NCBI GenBank assembly: GCA_932182025.1
Contig: CAKNXK010000004.1
Location: 1-64,000 of the forward strand
Source of the DNA: an uncultured Candidatus Melainabacteria bacterium
GTDB lineage: Bacteria; Cyanobacteriota; Vampirovibrionia; Gastranaerophilales; Gastranaerophilaceae
Direction of reading: 5' to 3'
DNA length: 64,000 bases
Under the pieces are notes generated by a model. It was not told the DNA's origin. It did no database searches and worked only from the letters and a program-made list of their open reading frames with translations. Both the position numbers and the translations under genes were made by a program. Numbering within the stretch: the first letter of the stretch is position 1; each line of letters starts with the position of its first letter. Positions 57,738 through 64,000 of the stretch are shown here, piece after piece.

Positions 57738-59201
57738 ATGCTAGAACTATTGAAAAAGAGTGCGATGGAACAATCCAGAGCTATTCAAAATAAAGAAGTT
57801 TCTGCTGTTGAGCTTACTAAAGCATCTTTAGAAAGAATTAAATCTCTTGATGAAAAATTAGGTGCATTTAATTCAACTACTGAAGAAATTGCTCTTGAAA
57901 CAGCAAAAAAAGTTGATGAGAAAATTGCTAAAGGCGAAGAACTACCTTTGTTAGCAGGTGTTCCTCTTGCTTTAAAAGATAATATGAATCTTATCGGTTC
58001 TCGTACAACTGCTTCAAGTAAAATTCTTGAAAATTTTGTTTCACCATATAACGCAACAGTAACTCAAAAATTGTTGGATAACTTAGTTCCAATTGTTGGT
58101 AAAGCTAACTTAGACGAGTTTGCAATGGGTTCTTCTAATGAAAACTCTGCTTTTAAAAAAGTTCATAACCCTTGGAATTTAAACAAAGTTCCTGGCGGTT
58201 CGTCAGGTGGTTCTGCTGCTTCTGTTGCGGCTTGTGAAGCAACTCTTGCTTTAGGTTCAGATACCGGAGGAAGTATCAGACTTCCAGCAAGTTTCTGTGG
58301 TATTGTAGGTATGAAACCTACCTACGGTAAAGTTTCAAGATATGGTTTGATTGCTTTTGCGTCATCTCTTGACCAAATCGGGCCTTTCTCAAGAACAGTT
58401 GAAGATTCTGCTGCTTTATTGGAAGTTATTTCAGGCTATGATAAACATGATTCTACTTCTTTAAAATTGCCTGTTGAAAACTACAGAAATTCTTTGAATA
58501 ACGATATCAAAGGTATGAAAATAGGTGTTGTTAAAGAGCTTGTTTCAGAAGGTCTTTCACCTGATGTAGAAAAAGCGATGAAAGCAGCTATTGATACTTA
58601 TAAATCTTTAGGTGCAGAAATTGTTGAGATTTCGTTACCTAATCTAAAACATTCAATCGGTATTTACTATATCTTAGCTACAGCTGAATGTTCTTCAAAC
58701 TTAGCAAGATTTGATGGTGTAAGATATGGTCATAGAACCGAAGATGCTTCTAACTTGCTTGAAATGTATTGTAAGTCACGTGCAGAAGGTTTTGGGCCTG
58801 AAGTTAAACGTAGAATAATGCTTGGTACTTATGCGTTGTCATCAGGTTACTATGATGCGTATTACAAAAAAGCTCAACAGATGAGAAGAGTTGTGACAGA
58901 AGATTTTGTTAAAGCATTCTCTCAAGTTGATGCGTTAATCTCACCAACTTGTCCTAATACAGCGTTTGATTTGGGTTCAAGAACAGAAGATCCGCTAGCA
59001 ATGTATTTGACTGATATTGCAACTATTTCGGCAAACTTGGCAGGTATTCCTGCAATGTCAATTCCTGCAGGTTTTGACAGCGAAGGTATGCCAATCGGAT
59101 TGCAGATTATGTCTCCGCAGTTGACAGAAGCAAAATTGTTTAATATTGCTTACAAGTTTGAACAAGAACACGATTATTACAAGCAATTAGCAAATATTTA
59201 A
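57738..59201 (+). CDS. gatA: Glutamyl-tRNA(Gln)/aspartyl-tRNA(Asn) amidotransferase subunit A
   Basis: 487 residues. The amidase Ser-cisSer-Lys triad is complete: Lys in 'PLALKDNMN', cis-Ser in 'GGSSGGSAAS' and the nucleophile Ser in 'GSDTGGSIRLPA'. 'NLAGIPAMSIPAGF' and 'GLQIM' complete the GatA pattern. It frees ammonia from Gln for transamidation of Glu-tRNA(Gln). gatB and gatC are not adjacent. Strong promoter TGGTATAAT and AAAAGGAG. Confidence 0.95.
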   Translation: MLELLKKSAMEQSRAIQNKEVSAVELTKASLERIKSLDEKLGAFNSTTEEIALETAKKVDEKIAKGEELPLLAGVPLALKDNMNLIGSRTTASSKILENFVSPYNATVTQKLLDNLVPIVGKANLDEFAMGSSNENSAFKKVHNPWNLNKVPGGSSGGSAASVAACEATLALGSDTGGSIRLPASFCGIVGMKPTYGKVSRYGLIAFASSLDQIGPFSRTVEDSAALLEVISGYDKHDSTSLKLPVENYRNSLNNDIKGMKIGVVKELVSEGLSPDVEKAMKAAIDTYKSLGAEIVEISLPNLKHSIGIYYILATAECSSNLARFDGVRYGHRTEDASNLLEMYCKSRAEGFGPEVKRRIMLGTYALSSGYYDAYYKKAQQMRRVVTEDFVKAFSQVDALISPTCPNTAFDLGSRTEDPLAMYLTDIATISANLAGIPAMSIPAGFDSEGMPIGLQIMSPQLTEAKLFNIAYKFEQEHDYYKQLANI

Positions 59202-59227
59202 AAAAAGAGGCGAAAGCCTCTTTTTTT
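59201..59227 (+). terminator. Terminator after gatA
   Basis: AAAGAGGC-GAAA-GCCTCTTT with a GNRA-type loop and T7 tract, directly at the stop codon. Confidence 0.9.
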
Positions 59228-59261
59228 ATGCAAAAAATTTTTTTATGGGGTTTAAGTTAGT

Positions 59262-59753
59262 ATGATTTATTCAAAGAAATTACAAACATATATTCCTGTT
59301 ACAGTTCAAAAACTTAGTCAGACTCCTGTTCCATACTTTGGAACTTTTACAAAATATCTGGTTAAAGATGGAAAAATTCCTGTTGGAAAAGTTGACTTAA
59401 AAGATACTTTTGACGGTGTACATGTTGAATATATTGAAAATATGAATCCTCAATTATATTCGGGTTTCGGTACAATTGCAGATCAAATTGAAGTAGAGCA
59501 TTGTTTAAATCGCAATTTGAATTATTTTGAGATTAAATCAGAGGCAGCTTTGAATTCTCATGCGCTTCATTATTTAAGAGGAAAAAGATTTGACTCGGAA
59601 TCTGATAATGAAGCAGTGAGAAAAATTATTGCAACAACTCCTGCCGGACAAAAATTTGATACTCAGGCATTGGGAAGAATTCGTATGTATATGCCTTGGG
59701 AATTAATAGAAAAGTATATTGATATTATTAAAAAATGTCCGCTTTTAAAGTAA
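59262..59753 (+). CDS. Possible GNAT-type acetyltransferase-like protein
   Basis: 163 residues. 'GFGTIADQIEVEHCLNRNLN' followed by 'ALNSHALHYLRGKRF' resembles the acetyl-CoA-binding part of GNAT proteins (RxxGxG/A-like, then 'A...Y...GF'), but the pyrophosphate loop is not canonical. The start has a weak site. N-terminal 'LQTYIPVTVQKLSQT' resembles 'LQTYIPVDIPQLVQT' in the DUF115 protein. Convergent with the next gene. Confidence 0.45.
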   Translation: MIYSKKLQTYIPVTVQKLSQTPVPYFGTFTKYLVKDGKIPVGKVDLKDTFDGVHVEYIENMNPQLYSGFGTIADQIEVEHCLNRNLNYFEIKSEAALNSHALHYLRGKRFDSESDNEAVRKIIATTPAGQKFDTQALGRIRMYMPWELIEKYIDIIKKCPLLK

Positions 59754-60377
59754 TTAATTGCTTTTTCCTGCTCTATATCCGCAATAAGAGTAAATGAAAG
59801 GAAGTGCTTTCTCTAAATGAAGTTTATCAGCCATTGGGAATTTAGCTAGAACAAGGACACCCAGCATGTCATCAAGGTTAGCCAGTGAGTCTTTTAAATT
59901 AAGTTTTCTGTCCGGATTCTTATCTTTTGGGTCGCATATTAAATTTGAAACCGATGCTGCTCCATGCATCCCGATTAGAAGGCTGCTTGCAATAGATGCG
60001 ATTTTAGCAGGAATATTATTTATTTTAGGTGTTGTTTCACATAAACGGATTGCGGCTCCTGTAAGCCAAGTGGGTATTGCAGCATTTAGAAATTGGAAAA
60101 CACCTTCTTTTGCTTTTGCACTATTTGCTTCTTTATCATTACCAATCATGCCTGCCGTAACTCCGCCAAGTATTGGTGTTCCTGATAAAATTAGCATATC
60201 TCCTAAATTATATTTGAGTTTGTGCGGGTTTTTTATACCTTGTTTTTTCATCATTATTGCCATAGGAATTACAACACCCGCAAAAGAACCAACAGCTGCT
60301 TTAAGTTTATCTTGTGATGTTGATTTTCTGGTTTGACGATTTCTTCTAAGAATTTGTGTGGTTGATATGTCGTTCAT
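59754..60377 (-). CDS. Membrane protein of unknown function
   Basis: 207 residues. A basic N-terminus (TTQILRRNRQTRKST) is followed by several moderately hydrophobic, Gly/Ala-rich segments ('AAVGSFAGVVIPMAIMM', 'MLILSGTPILGGVTAGMIG', 'AKIASIASSLLIGMHGAASV'). A 'NPHKLKYNLGDMLILSG' stretch recalls small membrane families of this lineage. No motif allows a functional call. Confidence 0.5.
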   Translation of the reverse strand: MNDISTTQILRRNRQTRKSTSQDKLKAAVGSFAGVVIPMAIMMKKQGIKNPHKLKYNLGDMLILSGTPILGGVTAGMIGNDKEANSAKAKEGVFQFLNAAIPTWLTGAAIRLCETTPKINNIPAKIASIASSLLIGMHGAASVSNLICDPKDKNPDRKLNLKDSLANLDDMLGVLVLAKFPMADKLHLEKALPFIYSYCGYRAGKSN

Positions 60378-60458
60378 TGCGTTTTTATTATAAAATAAAA
60401 ATTTACTTTACACAAGTGGTTATAAATTTTATAATATTGTCTAAGAGGAGGTAGTATT

Positions 60459-61628
60459 TTGATTATAATAGAAAAACCTTACGTTTCAGAATTTTTAATA
60501 GACAGCATTGTTCAAAATGATTGGGCGGTTTTGGAAAACGAAGCTCTTGAAATTGCAGATATTGAAGAAGGGGCTTTTGAAACGATTGATACAGATACAG
60601 CTAAAGAATATTATAGTCAGGTCGAATACCCTATTATTTATTCTAACTCCGAAAATTCAATTAATTGGGTTTTAGAAAATTTACCGGACTCAAATTTGAG
60701 CCGCTATATTAAATTATTTAAAGATAAACTCAAATTTAGAAAAATGCTCAAAGATGTTTTTCCTGAATTCTTTTTTAAAGAAGTTGAATATGACAATTTA
60801 TCAAAGCTTCCTCTTGAAGAATTAAAGTATCCGTTTGTATTAAAGCCGGCGATTGGTTTTTTGAGTCTTGGAGTTCATACTGTTCATAATGATGAGGATT
60901 GGAAACACACTCTTGTTGAGCTTGAACATGAAATGAAACTTGCTCAAAAATTCTATCCGGAAGCTGTTGTTAATGTTTCTAAATTTATAATCGAAGAGTA
61001 TATTCAGGGTGAAGAATACGCTGTTGATGCTTATTATGATAAAAACGGCAATCCTGTTATTTTAAACATTTTCCATCATCCGTTTCTGAATTCAAAAGAT
61101 GTAAGTGATAGAATTTATGTTATGTCATCAGAGATTATGATTAAATACATGGCAAAATTTGCAATACTTCTAAAAGTAATCGGAGATAAAAACAATATAA
61201 GAAACTTCCCGCTTCATATTGAACTAAGAGTTACTGATGATGAGAGAATTATTCCAATAGAAGTTAATCCCATGCGCTTTGCAGGATGGTGCACAACTGA
61301 TGTTTCAAAATACGCTTGGGGTATAAATGTTTATGAGTGTTTTATGAAGCAGACTTCTCCGGATTGGAATGAAATTTTGTCAAAAGCTTCTAACGAAATG
61401 TTCTATTTCTCTATGGCAGAGGTTTCTTCTAATATAGATAGAGATAAAATTAGCGGCTTTGAATATGATAATTGGCTTGCTAATTACTCTAATGTTTTGG
61501 AAGTTAGAAGAATTAATCCTAAACATCATCCGCTTTTTGCCGTTATATTCGGTTCTACAACTAATAAAGATGAAGTTAACAGGATTTTACAATTAAAAAC
61601 AAAGGATTACACAATATTTAATGTGTGA
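60459..61628 (+). CDS. ATP-grasp domain protein
   Basis: 389 residues from a TTG start with a strong AGAGGAGG site. Residues about 95-300 follow the ATP-grasp order: 'YPFVLKPAIGFLSLGVH' (Lys and Gly loop), 'IIEEYIQGEEYAVDAYY' (adenine/ribose), 'LHIELRVTDDERIIPIEVNP' (Mg ligands Glu/Asn). It should join a carboxylate to an amine or thiol using ATP; the substrate is unknown. It ends 12 nt before the LptC-like gene. The enzyme may modify an envelope or storage molecule. Confidence 0.82.
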   Translation: MIIIEKPYVSEFLIDSIVQNDWAVLENEALEIADIEEGAFETIDTDTAKEYYSQVEYPIIYSNSENSINWVLENLPDSNLSRYIKLFKDKLKFRKMLKDVFPEFFFKEVEYDNLSKLPLEELKYPFVLKPAIGFLSLGVHTVHNDEDWKHTLVELEHEMKLAQKFYPEAVVNVSKFIIEEYIQGEEYAVDAYYDKNGNPVILNIFHHPFLNSKDVSDRIYVMSSEIMIKYMAKFAILLKVIGDKNNIRNFPLHIELRVTDDERIIPIEVNPMRFAGWCTTDVSKYAWGINVYECFMKQTSPDWNEILSKASNEMFYFSMAEVSSNIDRDKISGFEYDNWLANYSNVLEVRRINPKHHPLFAVIFGSTTNKDEVNRILQLKTKDYTIFNV

Positions 61629-61635
61629 TAAAATA
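61627..61635 (+). promoter_or_regulatory. Possible leaderless promoter of the LptC-like gene
   Basis: TGA-TAAAAT, 6 nt before the ATG at 61641, at the stop codon of the upstream gene. Confidence 0.35.
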
Positions 61636-61640
61636 CTCTT

Positions 61641-62240
61641 ATGGAATCATTTTTGAAAAAATTAAAGGAATTTGATAAAAAGAAGCTTGGATATTTAATA
61701 GCACTTATTTTGTTTATAGGTGTAATGGGCTGGGCTTTTATTTCGGCAGGAATTATAAGTAAAAGTTTTACAAGAGAACAGATTAGCGGTTCTAAAGACG
61801 AACAGCGTGTAGATGCAGTTGGTGTAATTATTACTGAAACAAAAGAAGGTAATAAGTATTTCGAAATATACGGTGAAACAGGTAATTACAGTAACGATAG
61901 AAGCATTGCTACTTTGAATAATGTTGTAGGAAACTTTTACAAAGAAGGCGAAGTTGCGATGAGTTTTCAGTCTTCTAAAGGTTCATACAATGAAAAAGAA
62001 GGTTCTATTACTTTGTATGAAAACACTTATATTGTGCTAAAAGATGAAACATCTCTCGAGGCAGATAAGCTGACCTGGCTCGGCAATGATAAAGAAACTG
62101 TTGCAGAAGGTAATGTTAAAATCCGCAAAGCTAAAGAGCTCACTGCAACTTCTGAAAAATGCATAATTGGTGCAGGTTATGATAAATTTAAAATAATTGG
62201 TAAAACTCAAACAAAACTTTATAGTGATAAAGGAGTATAG
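61641..62240 (+). CDS. lptC: LptC-like LPS transport protein
   Basis: 199 residues. One N-terminal membrane helix (about 16-36, 'YLIALILFIGVMGWAFIS') and a periplasmic beta-jellyroll-like part with 'NVVGNFYKEGEVAMSFQSSK', 'GSITLYENTYIVL', 'DKLTWLGNDKETVAEGNVKI', as in LptC (DUF1239). It links the LptBFG transporter to the LptA bridge. The next gene, an OstA-type protein, starts directly at its stop codon, as in lptC-lptA pairs. Confidence 0.8.
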   Translation: MESFLKKLKEFDKKKLGYLIALILFIGVMGWAFISAGIISKSFTREQISGSKDEQRVDAVGVIITETKEGNKYFEIYGETGNYSNDRSIATLNNVVGNFYKEGEVAMSFQSSKGSYNEKEGSITLYENTYIVLKDETSLEADKLTWLGNDKETVAEGNVKIRKAKELTATSEKCIIGAGYDKFKIIGKTQTKLYSDKGV

Positions 62241-63197
62241 ATGAAAAAGATATTAGTAATCTCATTTTTAATACTTTCAAGCTTAGCAGTTTTTGCTTCT
62301 GATTTGATTATTGAATCAAAAACCCAAACTTATTCTGACAAAGAAAAGAAGATTAAGCTTGATGGCGGTGTTAAAGTTAAAATCGATAATCTTACTGTAG
62401 AAAGTCCAAGAGCGGATGTTTCTGTTAGACGTAACAACAAGCTTGATACGGCAACTTTTTATGACAAGCCTTATGCTTTCGAAATAAATGCAAATAAAAA
62501 AAGAGAAGTCAAAGCTAACATATTACAGGTATCTTTGATTAATAAAGTTGTAAGAGCTGAAGGTGATTCGCAATCTGTCATCACTGAAGGCAACACTCCG
62601 ATTGTTGTAATTAATGCTGATGCACAGGAATACGATACAAAGAGTAACGTAATGGTTGCAACGGGTTCTGTTAATATGAAATACAAAGATATTGAAAGTT
62701 TTTCAGACAAAGCCGTAATCGTTGCCGATCCTAAAGGCGGATTGAAGAAAATTGACTTAATCGGAAATGCAAAAGTTAAGCAGGAGCAAAATACATCAGA
62801 GGGTCATCATTTTGTTTATAACCCAATTACTGAAGAAATGTCCGTAAGCGGTGCTACAAAGACTGTTGCGATTACTGATGACGGTAAAAAACTTACAATC
62901 CACTCTGATTATCAGCAATACAATAAAAAACAAAATTCTTATATTGGTAACGGGCATGTAAAAATCTGGTTTGATGATTATTATGCTCAAGGTCCTAAGG
63001 TTTCTGTGTTCCCTGATAAAGAAACCGGTAAGCCAAACGAAGTTTATTTTGTTGGACGTTCAAAAATTGTTCAAACAGACAAAGATATTATTGCTGATAA
63101 AATCCGTATGACAATGGATCCAAAGGATTTTCAGGCAGAAGGTAATGTAAGAACAATTATTCACAATATTGATACAAAAGACAGTGAGGATTTATAG
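62241..63197 (+). CDS. lptA: LptA/OstA-like periplasmic LPS transport protein
   Basis: 318 residues, longer than E. coli LptA (185), with a signal peptide (cleavage near VFA-SD). Repeated OstA-type strands: 'IIESKTQTYSDKEKKIKLDG', 'DNLTVESPRADVSV', 'MVATGSVNMKYKD', 'NSYIGNGHVKIWFDDYYA', 'DFQAEGNVRTII'. The length suggests two OstA modules and thus a longer bridge. It passes LPS from LptC to LptD; the LptD-like protein is at 10516. Confidence 0.85.
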   Translation: MKKILVISFLILSSLAVFASDLIIESKTQTYSDKEKKIKLDGGVKVKIDNLTVESPRADVSVRRNNKLDTATFYDKPYAFEINANKKREVKANILQVSLINKVVRAEGDSQSVITEGNTPIVVINADAQEYDTKSNVMVATGSVNMKYKDIESFSDKAVIVADPKGGLKKIDLIGNAKVKQEQNTSEGHHFVYNPITEEMSVSGATKTVAITDDGKKLTIHSDYQQYNKKQNSYIGNGHVKIWFDDYYAQGPKVSVFPDKETGKPNEVYFVGRSKIVQTDKDIIADKIRMTMDPKDFQAEGNVRTIIHNIDTKDSEDL

Positions 63198-63252
63198 GGG
63201 TAAATATATTTATCTCGTTGGTGAAAAATTCTCAATAGGAAGGTTAAAAAAT

Positions 63253-64000
63253 ATGTCAGTTAATATAGATAGAGCAATGGAGTTCTTTAAAGAGCGTAAA
63301 TATAAAGAATGTATTGATGTTTTCAGTACAGTTTTAGAAAACGAGCCTGATAATGCTGATGTTTACAATAATATGGGCGTTGCATATTCTTGTCTTGGAG
63401 AGTATGAAAAAGCAGTTAATTATTTGAATAAGGCTTTGGAGCTTGACCCTGAACTTGCTCAGGCTTATATTAATCTATCTGATATTTACTATAAAGCAGG
63501 TGATATTGCATCAGCTGTTGGAGTTTTGCAGCGTGGAAGCTATGAATTACAAGATAATTTAACGATTGCTCATTTGCTTGCAAGGGTTTATATTGACGAC
63601 CAGAGATGGGATGACGCAATTGACGAATTGGACAGAGTTTTGGAAGGTGAACCTGAAAACTATGATGCATACTATGATTTAGGTCATGTTTATTTTGAAC
63701 TCGGTGATTACGAAGGCGCAATTTCTAATTTTGAAACGGTTACGCAGTACAGAGAGGATAGTGAATTATTGTTCTATTCGCTTGCGCAGGCTTATGAATC
63801 TAACAACGAAATAGATAAAGCGATTTCAAATTACTTAAAAGCGATTGCGGTGAATGACAAGTTTACGCTTGCGTATAAAAAAGTTGCAATTTTGTTTATG
63901 GCAAGAAACGATTTTGAAGACGCGCTTGAATACTTTGAAGAGTATGCAAATTTTGATATCCCTGAAGAGGAAAAAGCGTCAATTGCGAAGCTGGTTGAAA
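63253..64000 (+). CDS. TPR protein, 3' end beyond the window
   Basis: Starts at ATG 63253 with AGGTT before it and is open through codon 249 at the window edge. No signal peptide (MSVNIDRAMEFFKERKYKE). It consists of six or seven consecutive TPR units, such as 'VYNNMGVAYSCLGEYEKAVN' and 'AYYDLGHVYFELGDYEGAI'. It is a probable cytoplasmic scaffold and lies 55 nt after the LptA-like gene, perhaps in the same operon. Confidence 0.8.
   Translation, partial: MSVNIDRAMEFFKERKYKECIDVFSTVLENEPDNADVYNNMGVAYSCLGEYEKAVNYLNKALELDPELAQAYINLSDIYYKAGDIASAVGVLQRGSYELQDNLTIAHLLARVYIDDQRWDDAIDELDRVLEGEPENYDAYYDLGHVYFELGDYEGAISNFETVTQYREDSELLFYSLAQAYESNNEIDKAISNYLKAIAVNDKFTLAYKKVAILFMARNDFEDALEYFEEYANFDIPEEEKASIAKLVE

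Noticed and set aside
1..64000. CRISPR array, rRNA genes, prophage or integron
   Set aside because: No regularly spaced repeats, rRNA signatures, phage structural genes or integrase were seen on either strand.

Overview
The window looks like a chromosomal segment of a non-photosynthetic, anaerobic relative of Cyanobacteria (Melainabacteria/Vampirovibrionia, most likely a gut Gastranaerophilales). The DNA is AT-rich. The ATP synthase operon has the cyanobacterial order a, c, b', b, delta, alpha, gamma, with two b-type subunits and no beta or epsilon next to them. There is an LPS-type outer membrane (KdsA, LptD-like, LptC-like and LptA-like proteins, a porin). A superoxide reductase/ferritin pair points to an anaerobe with defence against oxygen. 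No photosynthesis, flagellar or phage genes are seen. The lineage is inferred from these traits, not from a database match.

Layout. 0-7 kb: a helical-repeat protein, a secreted alpha/beta hydrolase, MurT with an unknown partner, a YtxH/DUF948 envelope-stress cluster holding two copies of a structured repeat, tRNA-Leu(UAA), HIT protein and spermidine synthase. 7-14 kb (minus strand): a large coiled-coil/GLUG-type protein, class II aldolase, an LptD-like barrel, an M23 peptidase. 14-21 kb: tRNA-Leu(GAG) with a long structured leader, dUTPase, NagZ-like glycosidase, tRNA-Leu(CAG), AroA, KdsA and a 2-hydroxyacyl-CoA dehydratase-type activase. 21-32 kb: TPR protein, lipoprotein, glucosaminidase, orphan sensor kinase, porin, three paralogous Phe/Asn-rich cysteine-peptidase-like proteins, small secreted proteins and a penicillin-binding serine hydrolase. 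32-45 kb: MscL with a zinc ribbon, EF-G, EF-Tu, NfeD/stomatin, phosphohexomutase, PilZ protein, ComM. 45-55 kb: superoxide reductase/ferritin, RlmN, DUF115 protein, Dtd, ATP synthase. 55-64 kb: a RelA/SpoT-like protein, GatA, an ATP-grasp protein, LptC/LptA-like proteins and a TPR protein that runs off the end.

The most notable signal is a bipartite upstream motif, GGCAA-N16-TACTTTATA, found five times with exactly the same spacing. It precedes the helical-repeat protein (117-1025), all three Phe/Asn-rich cysteine-peptidase-like proteins (27430-29557) and the divergent RelA/SpoT-like protein (55650-56957). None of the five proteins has a recognisable signal peptide. This looks like a dedicated regulon, perhaps read by an alternative sigma factor, that controls intracellular or unconventionally exported proteins. 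It is the best candidate here for an undescribed system.

Other structure: a roughly 80-bp GGAGCAC/GTGCTCC element occurs three times (two in tandem in the YtxH cluster, one between atpB and atpE). A 170-nt structured leader that begins with a copy of the tRNA 5' end precedes tRNA-Leu(GAG). Several genes have a -10 box only 6-9 nt before the start codon, which implies leaderless mRNAs. Most strong promoters have the form TGnTATAAT.
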